A stretch of 64,000 nucleotides of DNA from Fragum whitleyi (GCA_948146395.1 OX411544.1:94351232-94415231), one strand, 5' to 3'. Positions 45,912 through 59,136 are shown, counted from the stretch's first letter. Program-made: numbers and translations. Notes: generated from the letters alone by a model not told the origin.

Positions 45912-46038
45912 TCATGTGTTCAGGGTGACAAAACGGTGCAAACTGTTTGCCAAGTATACCCGCTTTTCACGCAAAAGCACGTGAAAACAGGGATATACAT
46001 TTCAAACTGTTTGCTCCCTTTTGTCATCCTGAGCGCAG
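45912..46038. mobile_element. MITE family H, copy 5
   Basis: GTTCAGGGTGACAAAACGGTG to TTTTGTCATCCTGAGCGCAG, with a slightly rearranged core (CGCTTTTCACGCAAAAGCACG). Confidence 0.8.
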
Positions 46039-46941
46039 AGCATGAATCAATGATCATACTTGGCATACTGATAATTCTTGCAAATATGCATATACTTACA
46101 CCAATATCATTTTTGTTTCACTTGCATGAAACCGAAGATTATACACATTTAATTTGGTGTTTGATTATGGTTACAAAGACATTTTAAATCGCTGATAAAT
46201 ATGTTCAATACAAATTGATCTAGATGTTTATTTGGAATGCATTTAACTAATGCACATGCATGTTTTTTTACTCATTGCAGTCGATTGGCTGTAGAATTGG
46301 CTTTAAATACATGTACACGTGCTAAATGAAATCAAACTCAGATGTAAAAAGAAGGATCATGGATAGGAAATCATTCCGAATTCTGATTCAAAGAAATATT
46401 TCATATTGTGGGATATGAGTCTTTAACCCCAGTCTAACTGTACGTCATTTCGGTTCATAGTTTTTTAGAACTATATCTCGATTCAACCTGATGGAAAACT
46501 GCCTCATTTTCTTTTGATTGAATGACAAACAGTAAATGAAAACGAAAGCATTCTACAAGTTTTGAAATTGGTGATAAAACAAATTTGTGTGCAAGAATCG
46601 TTTGAGCTAAACATTTTATTCGTGTTTTTTTTTTGCTTTTTTCGGTCAAACAGCTTATAAAAACGCCGGTAGCTTGACAGACAAAACTAGAAGCAAATCA
46701 TTAGAGATAGTAAATGGACATTACCAATAAATGAATATGTGCCTCATTAGCTATTACAAAGTATTCGGACTTTGACAAGCTTTATAATTTGTCAAGACCA
46801 ACCAGTGTCAGGGTTTGGTTCTAACTTCTTTTTGCCTCCGACCTGAAGGACACGTATAAAGTATTACAGATCCTCCTTGATAACAACAGGTCCTGTATTA
46901 AAACCCTGTTTGAATTTTAGCAATTTAAGTGATAAATAGCA

Positions 46942-47009
46942 GGAAAACATTGATGGATAAGAAGAAATTGCTTTTGACAAGCAATTTCTTCTTTTCTACA
47001 ATGTTTTCC
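46942..47009. repeat. Solitary hairpin
   Basis: Arms GGAAAACATTGATGGATAAG and its near-complement with AAGAAATTGC/GCAATTTCTT next to the short loop. No second copy seen. Confidence 0.75.
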
Positions 47010-47254
47010 ATTTGGTAACGAAAATTTAAGTATTTTAAGGCAATTATTTTTCAACACTGGACAGGTTTTAAACACTAAGTACTGCCACTTTTTACAGGTC
47101 TGAAGGACCTACACCATGGTTACATCTACCAGTCCTCCCTTAAATCCACAGGCCTCGGGCCAGAGGACTGGTGTTAGTGTCGATCCCTGAGTGTTGACAA
47201 ATCTTTTGCACCTTTGCTATTCTATGTAACGTCTCGGCCAAAAAAAGAACTATT

Positions 47255-47516
47255 TGTCACCCGTCACGCAAAAAGGGACCATCTGGATAGCGCGTAAAGA
47301 GTCCATCCCAGTCAGACTGCGCGGATTGCGCAGACTGACTAGGGTCGGAACTTTTCTCATTTCACTTATTTTCTGAATGTAGAATGATCAATCTACCTTC
47401 CTGTTAAAGAATGTTTGAAATGCAATCCCTGGTTGACCTGTACTAGAATCAATCTATTTATCACATAATTACTTAACGGAGTTTCCAGATGGTCCCTTTT
47501 CGCTTGACGGATCACA
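47255..47516 (+). mobile_element. MITE family I, best-preserved copy
   Basis: TGTCACCCGTCACGC to CGCTTGACGGATCACA, 262 bp, with GTCAGACTGCGCGGATTGCGC hairpin, GAATGATCAATCTACC and GGTTGACCTGTACTAG. Use this copy as the reference for the family. Confidence 0.9.
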
Positions 47517-48110
47517 TTTACTAAATCAAGAGCAGGAGACTCGAACCCGTTATGGATTTCGCTAATCGAGATGCCTTATGCTATTGTTCAAGCTTTACCG
47601 ATCAAAAAAACAATGCATCGAATTGCTGTGGTTGTATTCTGCATGTTTTGCTGCGTTGTACTTGATTTACAATATATCCTCAAAGTTTACTACATAATAC
47701 CCCAACCCTGTTATGTTTATAGTGCTTTTCACACATAAATTCCTCACTTAAGGTTCGGTAAGTGTTTAATTAAACACCACTATAAGACCCATGTCGTGTG
47801 ACTACGTCATTGTTTCCAAACAAACTTAAGAACACTTGGATCTTTTCTATTTTGGTCATTATTTCTCGGTAGAGTTTAATTTCTTAGCAAAGGAATGCCT
47901 TTAGAATAAGAATTCATTGTTCTAAAGTAAGAGGAATCCTGAGGTCCTAGACTCCTTGTGTTCCAGGTTGGACTCCTTTATTTTGCATGTAAGGAGTCAA
48001 ATGGACTCCCTTGGCCATATGAAAATATTTCAACAATGAAAGGAAATTCTCTTCACTTACCCGTTTGTCATTTTTTTAAAATCTATTCCGAACTACAGTT
48101 TTTGCATATA

Positions 48111-48448
48111 CAGTTAGTTGCATCGCAAAATTGACATTCATCTCATTCACAATCATTCTAAATAACTAACTCCGCGAAAACAAAGTCGCAATTTTAACTG
48201 ACATAATTCAATTAATATGCGTCTGATTGGTTATTGAAGAAATTTGAAGCTATCCATAAAACATGTATGCATATTTTATAAAAGGTAGTTAATAAATATC
48301 GTTTATTTTGTTCATCCTGAACAAAATTAGCGATATTGAATTACCTTCCTTTCATTTCACTCAAAACTCACTCCTCACACTCATTCAATTTCATTCCAAA
48401 TTCATTCCGAAATCATTCACCTTGTCAATTCCACGATGTTGTTAACTG
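48111..48448. mobile_element. MITE family F, copy 3
   Basis: CAGTTAGTTGCATCGCAAAA at left and CAATTCCACGATGTTGTTAACTG at right. ATATCGTTTATTTTGTTCATCCTGAAC lies in the palindrome. Confidence 0.82.
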
Positions 48449-49173
48449 TAATATTAAAATTATGCCTTAATCGAATATTATTTTCAGACTGTTTCTTGTT
48501 TTTAAGGAGGGGCATGTGGAAAAAAGAAATTAGCTTTTAACAAACATTTCTTTCCACAAATGTTCATTTCAATAAGAAAATTCAGACTCCTAACTTTGAG
48601 TTGGGACTCAATAATTTCATACGGTGCGAGTCCACAGAGCTCCATAGGCCATGTTGTACTAGATGTTAAAATTATCTTTTGGAAGAATGCTTTATTCAAT
48701 GACAAGCAAAAAGCAAGGTCTTTCTCGTAGCTTGACAATATTGCTGTGAATAAGCGATGTTAATAAACATATGGGTTCAATAACATTGCCATTATTATTG
48801 TTAATGTCCACTGAATCATAATTCTAAACGACCACCTTGAATTTGCAACATTTTAACAAACGTGTAGTCATTTTGGTAGAATTTATCTTTATTTTTATGT
48901 GAATAACTGTTTATTTGGCTTATCATGAAGAGAGAATGGATTCGAAATGTTGTCCATGGTGTCTGTAGTAAACGGTCAAATACGAGAACCCTTCTTTTCA
49001 AAATTCACAAAAGTCGCACATTCAAGAGAATTTCAAAATTCGAATAGAGGACAAAATCAGATGCCGACTTTTGCGTGTTCGATATCAAACTAATGAAGAA
49101 AATAACATTCTGGCCGCTTTCTTTCTGACACAAGCTGAAAATGTCAGAATAATCCCATTGGCCAATTTTAATT

Positions 49174-49261
49174 TGCCAATTATACACTTTGCTAACAGGT
49201 GCACGTGCAAAGAAGGGTATAAATGGAAAACTGTTTTCACCGTTTTGTCATACTGAAGGGC
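49174..49261. mobile_element. MITE family H, copy 6 (right part)
   Basis: TGCCAATTATACACTTTGC, GTGCACGTGCAAAG and ACTGTTTTCACCGTTTTGTC are kept; the left terminal repeat is lost. Confidence 0.65.
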
Positions 49262-50506
49262 TGTACAGACAGGGTAAAGGTCAAGTGGGCTAACCCAGAC
49301 TATTTGTTAAGGTAAAAGTCATTTTCCAGTTCGTTTTGGCGATTACCATTCGATTACCCCATCTAGATAATTTATTCTTTTTGTTAATAGTCACGGCAAA
49401 ATGCTCCAAGTTCTAAAACAAGGATTCGTTCTAGTTCCGGGATAGATAATTAAATTTCGGTGTGGTATTAAAATCGAACATTTTGATTGGCTGAAAAAAT
49501 AGTGATATGTCCATGAATAAACGCCGGTGTGCTCATGTAGAATGTAGAAATTTGAGAGAATGGGCATAGTAGTTTAAAAATTAAAAAAAAGAATGCCTTA
49601 AGATGTCATATGATTGTTTGACTATACACGTGTTTGACTGTAGACCGACCAGAATATATTTATTTTCTACTTTTGCAATGTATACATTAGTGTGAATACG
49701 AGTTTATAATTTTAACTCGATGAATAATAATAAGCATATAAAGAAAATAAAACATCGTCTTAACGAACATAAAATACTAAATTACAAATAAATAGCTTAG
49801 ATGTTACGTTCAATGCACGTGTCAATCTTGCTCGAAAAGACTGACATAACATAATCAGTACAAAGAAAAAGTGTTGTTGTCTTTTCAAAAAAAAAAAAAA
49901 ATTCTATACACATTTATTTTTATTCATTTTCATTTGTTTACATATTCGAGTTCTTACTCTTATCTCCTCACTGCAAAATTTAACCTTTTTGCATCATTCA
50001 GGATTTAAACGACTTAGAACGTTGAGTCAAAAGGATTAATTGTCTGTTAAAAGCATCCATTTCTCTTGTACTACTCATTTTCGATACAAAAACGGTCTTC
50101 TTTATCCCTTTTTTATTTAGTAGAGTTGTCTAAAATTGTGCCGTTTTGTAATGTTTGAGACACTTACTTGCCCGAATTGATTCCAAATAAGGTTGTTTTT
50201 TTTATTTTAAATACATGTATCAAAAATCATAAAGATGGGAATCGCATAAAAAAATAGAAAAAAATATAGACAGTATTCTATGCACACGTTACTTTATTTG
50301 AAAGAAAACTAAATGAGAAGCATTACGTTTGCAAAACCACACAAAGGGATAACTGCAAATACCTTGGCGTGAATTTAGAAACAATTCACTTTCAAACTAT
50401 TCAAACAAAAGCTCACGCCGATTAATATTTTATTAGATTTTCTAAACACTCGATAAGGTAAGACCAGAACATCTACAAAAAAGATCATTTTAAATGAAGT
50501 GAAATT

Positions 50507-50765
50507 TGTCTGACCCGTCTCGCGAAAAGCGACCAGCTGGGAACTCCGTAAAAAGTGTTTCCAAAGAGATTAGTTTCAGGTCAACCAGGGGTCGCATTTC
50601 AAAAATCAATTCATGGGAAGGTAGATTGATCATTCTAGACCCAGAAATCGGCAAAGTTAGAAAGGTTTCAACCATAGTCAGCCTGCCAATTCCGCGCAGT
50701 CTGACGAGGGTCGAAACCTTATATACTCACGTCCAGATTGTCTATTTTCACGTGTGACTGTCACA
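50507..50765 (-). mobile_element. MITE family I, reverse full-length copy
   Basis: TGTCTGACCCGTCTCGCGAA at left and TTCACGTGTGACTGTCACA at right. GGTCAACCAGGGGTCGC, GATTGATCATTCTAGA and CGCGCAGTCTGACGAGGGTC mark the internal order in reverse. Confidence 0.85.
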
Positions 50766-51034
50766 TTTATATTTTCATTTATCTACCAATACTGCCGTAG
50801 CACTTATGATTTACACAAATAAGCGACACCTTCAGAATACAGTTCGGAGAAAAGGGAAAGAATACAGGACGAAAATACTGCTTGAACCTGCCTGGCTATC
50901 TATCGTGCTAGATGTGAAGCACCGACCAAAGGGGTTTTGATTTTAGATTGATTTTGTGTGTGTGTGGTTTTTTTTTTTTTTTTTTTTTTGTAAAATCGAA
51001 ACCGAAATCTCGAAGGCTGAAGCCGAAAACTATC

Positions 51035-51164
51035 TTGCGTTAGGTAAGTATGACAAAACGGTGCAGAATGTTTGCACATTATATCCCGCTTTGCACGTAC
51101 ACTTGCGTGCAAAGCGGGGTATAGTTAGCAAACAGTTTGTACCATTTTGTCATACTTAACTCAT
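51035..51164. mobile_element. MITE family H, copy 7 (full length)
   Basis: TGCGTTAGGTAAGTATGACA to TTTTGTCATACTTAAC with core CCCGCTTTGCACGTACACTTGCGTGCAAAGCGGGG-type symmetry. The ends flanking the TGACAAAACGG word match each other but not other copies, suggesting the outermost bases evolve quickly. Confidence 0.85.
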
Positions 51165-51828
51165 GACTGGTTAAATTGATTTTCTAGTCGTATAGTTAAA
51201 AGTAAAGAAAGCGTTTAAATTACCAGTTAATATACTTTCGTTGCCGAGGTCACCGGAACAGGAAATGACGCCATTTATATACGCCATTGGATTTAAAAGT
51301 AGCAGTGTAATGAAATTAGACGCGTGTTTGTATTAAAACAATTAAAATCGAGCCTGGGGGTATAGTCTAACCGCAACAACCAAAGAACAAAAAGAACTAT
51401 GGATTTTCTGTCGTGACAGACGAATAAGTATTCGCAGAAATAACTAATGAAATTTGAAATAGCAGACTCTTAATTTTGAGAGAATAAATGAAAACACTTT
51501 TTTTTGTATTACAGTTGGAAAGTTAAACCAACCAAACTTATTAGAAATTGATCAATGTAATTCAAAAGTCTATCAACTGCAGTTTTTACCATCATGGTAT
51601 ATATTTACGAAGTTTAAGAATAACACCAACGAGTTTCAGGAACCGAGAGGTTATCAGGCTACGATAAAATGTGTCTTATTTTTCTTTTTTGATTGCGTCT
51701 TTGATCTTCGAAATAAAATAGCCTACCTTTTTTACACCCTAGACTAACATCTCACAGACACCCATTTAAACAACCGGGTGGTAAAGCAAATTGGGTTTTT
51801 TTGGTTTTTTTACTAGGAAATTTCCCGA

Positions 51829-51902
51829 AGTCCGAGCGGGATTCTGTCCCGGGACCTTCTGTTTACGAAGAAACCGTTTAACTACTGTACCACTAACTGC
51901 GT
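51829..51902 (-). repeat. tRNA-like sequence
   Basis: On the minus strand GCAGTTAGTGGTACAGTAG (D-arm-like) and a degraded T-arm near GGGACAGAATCCCG. Box B is poor and stems do not pair well; probably a SINE head relic. Confidence 0.4.
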
Positions 51903-51993
51903 AATTTTCCGCAATGTTTTTATTTATTTATTTATTTATTTACACAATGCATATCGGCGCGTCTTTAATTTCCAGAGTTGCGCCCAAGAAGCA

Positions 51994-52090
51994 AAAGCGT
52001 GTGTAAACGTTTAGAAATGAGAACCGCTTTGCATGTTTGTACACGTGCAAAGCGGGGATTATTTCTAAAACGTTTCGCGATCATTCTAGA
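51994..52090. mobile_element. MITE family H, copy 8 (diverged)
   Basis: ACCGCTTTGCATGTTTGTAC and ACGTGCAAAGCGGGG core with GTTTAGAAATGAG/ATTTCTAAAACG outside it. The terminal repeat words are lost. Confidence 0.65.
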
Positions 52091-53177
52091 CCTAAATACA
52101 GGGCAGATGTACATAAAGGTAACGACGTTGGGGGTAGGAGATTTAAATGTTAAAGTGAAAGTTTGAAGAATATGATGTCATTTAAACAAGTGCATTACCA
52201 AATATTTGTTTAAACCTTTTGATCTCTGTCGGGCCAGTTAAGTGCCACCTACACCATCTTTCAATGAGCGGTGTAAGGATGGTTTTCATCGAAAACGGAT
52301 CCAGTCTTTTCTAGAGGTTTTCCCCTTTCGCATTTACTAAAACTGTAGTCATGAGGTACGAGAACCACGCAATCGAAAATATCCTAAATTATTAAGGTAG
52401 TCAATATAAGAGATTTTACAATCGTCTGGACGTCAAGATTCCTCTATTAGAAGACGTCGTCATATTTACTCATTAATTTGCTAGCGCAGAATGTTTCTGT
52501 GGTGATTTCATCAATATACCGTCGTCCCAGTGTCCTCTTACGTCGCTAGTGTGTTTACATTTTAAAGGTACTTTCAATTTCTTCAAGACCGACGGTATAT
52601 GCGGTTATACATGTAATTTAACTTTACGTCAAACAAGTTTTGTGCATTCTGATTGAAAAACAGCTGCTTACTCAAAATTGTTTTCATTTGGGAACTTTTC
52701 AGCCAATCAGAACGCACGAATGTTGATGGATTAAATTAAAATCAAATTATTTTTTAATGATTGATCGATATAAACAGTGCATCTTCAACATTGTATTTTG
52801 ACTTGTCGAGTACCGCTTTCAATTGCTTTGCAAACTCAACGTTCTATCAGCATATAAATCACCAAAGACAAGTTCAAGTGTTTAACAAAAACACGATGAT
52901 TAGTGATGGTCTCTATATATGGATTTCAAAAATGAAAATCATAGTGATGAAAAAAAAACTAGCCCCTCATCTTTGTGAAGTGGACCTATTCTATTCTTTA
53001 AGTAAACAATGAAATATGAGTTATGTCCATTACTGTTTGTGCTTTGTGAATGGCTGATAAAATGTTTCATTGAATTTTGTGGTGTGCATGAATGTGTGGC
53101 GTATGTTTGTGTGTTTGTATTTATGTATGAGTGTGCTGCTGTTTATATGTTTGTTTTGTTGACCATGAATTTATATA
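52091..53177. other. Unassigned stretch
   Basis: No gene seen. A small inverted pair ATATACCGTCG (52517) / CGACGGTATAT (52591) has a ~60-nt spacer. Confidence 0.4.
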
Positions 53178-53296
53178 TGTGACCTGTCACGCGAAAAGGG
53201 ACCATCTGGGTAGTACGTAAAGTGTCGACCCTTGTCAGACTGCACGGATTACGCAGACTAACTAGTGTTGAAACTTTTCGTAATGTGCTTATTTTA
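53178..53296 (+). mobile_element. MITE family I, 5' part
   Basis: TGTGACCTGTCACGCGAAAA, GGACCATCTGGGTAGTACG and the hairpin GTCAGACTGCACGGATTACGC. It stops after GTGCTTATTTTAC. Confidence 0.8.
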
Positions 53297-53378
53297 CATA
53301 TAATTTTCAATTTGTTGTAACGAGAAACTGCTTGTAGTTTAAGTCACTGAAATAAAATGTCTATGTCTGTGTAGTAGG

Positions 53379-53548
53379 ATCCCCTATACTATGATTTGAG
53401 CGTTGGTAAATAATCAAAACAAGGTAACTACAGCTTGAATAAGATGTAGTTTTGATGTTATGATCCTATATCAACGACATTTTTGGATAGGGGATTTATT
53501 TCTAATACGCATTTGCGTAATGTGTGTAACGGTAGCTTCGCCCTCGCA
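53379..53548 (+). mobile_element. MITE family J, copy 4 (5' truncated)
   Basis: Begins near ATCCCCTATACTATGATTTG and contains AACTACAGCTTGAATAAG and ATACGCATTTGCGTAAT. The left ~100 bp are missing. Confidence 0.75.
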
Positions 53549-53964
53549 TAGATTGATACTTACATGTAGCTGCGTGCTCATTTTTTTCAAAGATGAACAA
53601 AGCCAAGCTTTTAATGCAATCAAAATCTGGCTTGAAATTTTGGCTAACTATGCGTTACTTGATGAAAATTATTTGTTCAAAATTATCTGTTCGTAAATTA
53701 AAACATTTGTGCCAAATATTTCACATGAAATATCCCGCATGGTTATACACAGTTGGTTGCACAATTAACATTTTAAGATAGACCCCATCCTATCTTATAG
53801 CCGATTTCCCCACCCACTCAAGAAAACGGACTTTTTCAATATTTTTAAAACGAGACGATGAAAATCATTTAGACTTCAGATATAATAGAGAAATAACATG
53901 TAGTATTCGTTTTAAGTATAATTTCCCTATTCCTTTTACCCTTGCTTCACACTAGGAATACCTA

Positions 53965-54468
53965 AAGGCCCGGTCCCAAGGCGCTTACGGATCCATCGGG
54001 TATGTAAAACTTATGAAAATCTTGACATGCGTTTAAAAGACGCTGTGCATCTGTTTCGTACGAAAGTTTTATAAAAGGGAAGTAACGCGGATATGTAAGT
54101 ATGTAAGCGTATGCATCGCGTAAAATATAATGATCAGCGCTCTATCCATTTTTGTTTTCGCTCAGCAAACGCGGTGTATACGGCCAATACTTTATGTATC
54201 CGATCTTTCCGCTATACGAATACGTCACAATTTCAACCGGTAACCTCTTCTGAGCTGTCATCCGCTCATATCCACGAGGCTTCCGATGAACATTCACTCA
54301 ACATCCCGGCTACAGCCTTTAGACGTCCGATATTTTCCGTTTTATTTTCGAATTTTTGCAACATTTATCAGTTTTTATGAAGCGTATGAGAACGGATGGA
54401 AATTTCACTCTTCCGCCATGTCCGTTTAGCATACGTGTTGTGTCTGTTTCGCAGTGGGACCGGGCCTT
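53965..54468. mobile_element. TIR element with AAGGCCCGGTCCCA ends
   Basis: Perfect 14-bp terminal inverted repeats AAGGCCCGGTCCCA / TGGGACCGGGCCTT, flanked by TA on both sides, 504 bp. The interior is richer in CpG than its surroundings and has an 89-codon + frame without a recognisable domain. Non-autonomous DNA transposon; superfamily open. Confidence 0.82.
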
Positions 54469-54470
54469 TA

Positions 54471-55263
54471 AACCGGTACAGTGTTCATAGCTTCTTGGTC
54501 TACACTTCTACATGTCGCAGACATCCAAATTTACTTTTTTTATAACCGTGACCTTAAGTCTTGACATTGCATGTTTAAAAATTGTTATTAAATCCTCACA
54601 CGTTAAATTGTCATTTAAAATATTTCCTGTCAAACGAAAAGGAACGAGCTGGAAAGTGCGTAAACGTATGAAACTAAAACCCATATCAGATTGTATGAAC
54701 AAACGAAATTATTTTAATGAAGAGTTGTGTCATAACTCGTTTAAATATAATAACGTTGACTTTTATGTTTGTATGTATGCCTTCATCTATTCTCATGTAT
54801 CATAATTATTTATTTTTTTCGACTGTTTAAATGTTTCCTTCATGACAATCGAGCAGGAGTCGATTAATAAACGAATTTTTTTCTAATTTCAGACGAAACT
54901 GTAACCTGACACAACCTCGTTCCTTTATGACGAACATATCCATGTAAGTCCACATTTAACATCTTTTATCAGTGCATTAATCAAATCAACCGTAATGCAT
55001 ATCGTGCTTAACACGTGCACTACTTCCTGACGGAAGGGCATAATTGGTTTTACAAGATGCAATTATGGAAGCTTTGATAAGACTGGTGCATCAGTTCTAA
55101 ATTCAACCTCAAGTTACCGCAGATCAGCCTCAAAGAAATAAGAACGTCTGCAAAGCTTGTTTGTGTGTTCTGCAGTATTCGCTCGGGTTTCCAATGAATA
55201 ATTTTCGATATGTTTTAAATGCAAATAGAGTTAATCAAGCAAATGAAGCACGAACATGATTAC

Positions 55264-55294
<31 letters not shown>

Positions 55295-56111
55295 TGCGTC
55301 ACGGGTATTAGATAAAATCAACATTTATTTCATTTATTAGACGAAGACAGTATTCGTCGATTCCATTGAGGTGTGGAAGTAAATACCTTATCACACTGTA
55401 TGAATTAGCGAAGCGGATTTATACATGAGTGTTATAAGCTTTTTAGTTTCATAAGAAATCAACAAATACTCTCTTCATAGCGTATAATGTAATAGCATGA
55501 AGCAAAAATGAAAGATCTGTCCACCATAAAAATATTTTTAGGGGACTATTTTTTGTGGAAGACGGTTTCAAAATATATAGCTGTTAGCTGTGTACTTAGA
55601 ATCTTTTTCATTGAGAAATACAACCAATTTTAAAGCCAGTCAGAAAGCATCTTTTGCTCGATTCATTGTAACTAGCTTTTGAAATAATGTATCTATCAGG
55701 AAACTGTCTCAATTAAACTTGTTTCGGTGAACTATAATTTGAACACATTTCCCTTTTAAATTATCTATCGTTAGCATAACATGATTTTAGTTTCAAGGAT
55801 GCAAAAAGTTTAAGAAATCGAACCCCTTTTTAAAGGTACATTTGCACACAGAACGGAATTAAATTTGTAAACTTTTTCGAATTCTAAACCAAGTTTAATG
55901 CAGGGCTGGCATACGATGAGTATTTTCCAAAGTCGTCAATTATTATTCCAGCATGTAAATTGATTTTGAATGGTTTGTTTGGTGCAAAAGTAATTATATT
56001 TAACCGCCAACATTTCCGGTATTTAGAGGGTTATTGAATACGTTATTGAATATCTTTCGACAAGAAAGAAATCTTTCATTTTTCTGTGGTTAACCGACGA
56101 AAGAGTAAAAT
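54471..56111. other. Unassigned stretch
   Basis: No gene seen. CAAACGAAAAGGAACGAGCTGG (54632) recalls a family I end, without the rest. An A-run occupies about 55264-55290. Confidence 0.4.
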
Positions 56112-56155
56112 TGAACAAGAAGACCTTAATGGTCCTATATCGCTCACCTAAGTCT
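56112..56155 (+). mobile_element. Helentron/pearl-like 5' end, solitary
   Basis: AACAAGAAGACCTTAATGGTCC followed by TATATCGCTCACCT matches the 5' modules of 15531 and 44961 (AACAAGAGG..., TATCGCTC). No core repeats follow; the 3' boundary is unknown. Confidence 0.55.
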
Positions 56156-56547
56156 CCCTGAGCACTTGGACGTCATATGAATAAGATTGACATATGCCCC
56201 CTTCTAAGGAGATAATGTGTGCCTTCTTTTTAATGCCCTGGACTGTTTTCAGATTATTGTTGAAAGATTTCCTACTTTGTTTCTATGTAAAATAGCATGT
56301 ACATTGAGCCTAAATATGTGATTCTAAGAACATGATAAGACCTAACTTCATATAGCTAAGTCTTATGAAGCCAAACACCGAGTTTCGAGCTGTTTACCCT
56401 TCATTTCGTGAACAATGAAAGCTTTACTTTCTTTCCTAGCCATTTGTAAAAATAAAGCTGCCTCTGTTCACTCGACAAGACAAATCGATCTTACACTTGA
56501 AAAAATCTCCTCTGATCATTCGTGGGTACGATGTTTAGAACGTGACA

Positions 56548-56712
56548 GTGAGACGTTGGTGATACGACGTCAAGAACACGATTGTTTGACGTTGATAACT
56601 CGTTGATTCGACGTCAAGAACACGATTGTTTGACGTTGATAACTCGTTGATACGACGTCAAGAACACGATTGTTTGACGTTGATAACTCGTTGATACGAT
56701 GTCAAGAACACG
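56548..56712 (+). repeat. 44-bp minisatellite, ~3.5 units
   Basis: The word CGAYGTCAAG starts at 56565, 56609, 56653 and 56697, exactly 44 bp apart. Each unit also has AACACGATTGTTTGACG. A diverged single unit (ACGACTTCAAGAACACAAG) lies near 57065. Confidence 0.92.
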
Positions 56713-58079
56713 AAAATTAGAGATACGGGATAATCGTTGATTTCAGGAAAAGATCAATTTATACTTAGTTCGCGAAATGAAATGCTTATCCATCCAACTT
56801 AACATAAAAACGATTGTTTTTTTATGATAATGTTTGGACAAACGTTCATAAAGCGCGTCATTTTGCACGTGCTAACAAAGCAAGGGTCGTGATGACGTCA
56901 TGTATTCTGCACCGCATAGAGTACGTCAAAATGGGTAAAATGAACGAAAGCGGAGTATAATAATTTGTTAATTCACTGGTTAAGCAGTGACTTTATCAAG
57001 TGACAATCTACCAATTCTCGATAACCCATCGAAAGGCATAAAAGAAACGTTGAAAATTCTTGTGTACGACTTCAAGAACACAAGTTTCCAACACCAAGTT
57101 TAAGAGAGTACGAATGTGCGAAATCGAGATAATCTTTAGTTCTTGCCATCGTACTTTTTAACCGTCATACCCATTGTTTGCATCGTGATAAATCATTTTC
57201 TCGTCATCGAGATCGAAGTAAAATTATGGTTCGTGTGTAGTACTTGCAGCATGTTTGTAATTCTAGTCGAATTCATCGGTTTTCGTGCATTCTGATAGGC
57301 TGAAAGTTTGCTTTTATGTCTCAATAAAATTAATTTTGATTACGCAGATATTTTGTAAGCTTCCGCAAAAGCAGACCCATAAGAAAACTACTTCATTGCT
57401 GATAAATCTTTGCATTGTTTGCATCGTGGTATTGAATTATAGATATGAAAAGTTTATTTGTTGATTTAGTGAATAAGCAATTCGGCTTATATATTTGAGC
57501 ATGATTATGTTTAGATTTAAATGCCGCACTGTTTAAATGGACATTATGAATTAATTTTAACGATTTCACGAGTTTAAACCAACCATTACCTATCAATTTT
57601 GATTTATTGACAAGCTTGTCCCTATCTGTCTATCTCAAATTACGTTAAGTTTGAACGCCTCTTTACCCTGCGTTTACTTTAACTTATTCCGAGCATTTGG
57701 AACAAATTACAGGCGATTGTTCAACAGGATTATGCTTTTACATTACGGTGATCTATTGCAAAGAAATATATTGGTAAGGTAAGACATTTCAATGACAATG
57801 ACCATGACAAATATTTTAATTGCTTTTAGGCCACCGGCCCATGCAAAACATATGAACATTTACAAATAACAATCATTTCAATGCATAGGTATTCTTTTTT
57901 CCTTTGATATTTCACTAAGTTACTCATTTTGAAATTAATAGGAAACAAACAATGGAAGATTTTATGACTTTTAAGAGGTATTTCGTTCGAGTGTTAGGGA
58001 TGATATGAATTTTGGTTATGAGTTGTTCCAAATCTATCCCTTTTTTTCTAAACAGAGGATTACGTAACTACGAGAAGAG
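56713..58079. other. Unassigned stretch
   Basis: No gene or element recognised. A single TGACGTCA octamer is at 56893. Confidence 0.4.
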
Positions 58080-58355
58080 CCGCCGTCTTCACTCAGTTTG
58101 TAGCGCGTCGGACTTCCATTCCTAAGGTCACATTTCGATCCCTGGCGTTGTCACACATTCTTTCCGGCATCTGTCTCCCATCAATGGTTTAATATTCGTA
58201 TCATTATACCGGTAAAGCATCTGAGGGCTAAGAAAAGATGTTAAGCAAGTATATTACTGATAAGAAAAATATCAGGAAATTATGAGCTCCAGTTGCCACC
58301 ATATGACTAAAAAATTGTAAAAAGCGGTGTTAAAACCGCTCATAAACAATCAAAC
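58080..58355 (+). mobile_element. Diverged full-length tRNA-SINE
   Basis: Head GCCGCCGTCTTCACTCAG, then GCGTCGGACT and a decayed box B (CATTTCGATCCCTGG). Body words TTCTTTCCGGCATC, GGCTAAGAAAAGATG and GAAAAATATCAGGAAATTATG follow, ending AAACAATCAAACTC. Order and length match the reference SINE. Confidence 0.78.
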
Positions 58356-58528
58356 TCGGCTATAAGAAAGGGGATTTCGTTGCAACCTAAATGAGTACTT
58401 TCTTCCTAATTTTTGATAATCTTGCAATTAAATATTCAATGGAATAACACTTAGTAAGTCCACGTCGTTTTGATCAGTTCTCAGAAGATGTCTAGGCTGG
58501 TTTCATCTTAGAACTTGTAGAACTTGTA

Positions 58529-58592
58529 CTAGCGTGAAAAGCGGGGTAAAATTTGAAAACAGTTTGCACCATTTTGTCATCCTGAACGCAGG
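58529..58592. mobile_element. MITE family H, copy 9 (right half)
   Basis: GCGTGAAAAGCGGGGTAAAA then AACAGTTTGCACCATTTTGT and CATCCTGAACGCAGGG, an intact right terminal repeat. Confidence 0.75.
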
Positions 58593-59136
58593 GTTGTTGT
58601 TGTTATTTCAGGTTCATCAATAAGGTGCCTTTTCGCGTGTAATGCATCACATTCGTAATTTTGATAAAATATTTTCACTGAGCTCGATGTGGGTAATGAA
58701 TGTTCTGTCGTCTCTAACAAGGGGTCTGGGTATTGTGTTTCGTGTACCTTTTGATGGAGTGAATTTCAATATAACACTGAAGTATAATTTACATTAGTAA
58801 TAGTTAATCAATAATGACGTAAATATGAACAGAGACCCTTGATTTCCGAGTTGAAAATTTTGTAACCGAATGATAAAATTTTGCAAAATCAGGGTTGGTC
58901 TGTGATAGTTGAGGAGTCGAAGAGAGAGAGAGAACAATTCATACAAAATGTATTTACAGCCATTCCCCTTTAATTTTGTAAATACATTTTTTCTTATGAT
59001 GGTGAGCATGCCGGTAGGCCCCTATATCCCAAATTGCAAGTAAAATGGCTCAGGAAAAATCAAATATATCGCAGTACACAGCAGTATGGTCCATCGACGA
59101 CCAAGATTACGGGATGGAACCTATATTTTGACCCTT

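Noticed and set aside
54111..54380. 89-codon frame as a transposase remnant
   Set aside because: No DDE-type or DNA-binding motif is visible; it is inside a 504-bp non-autonomous element.
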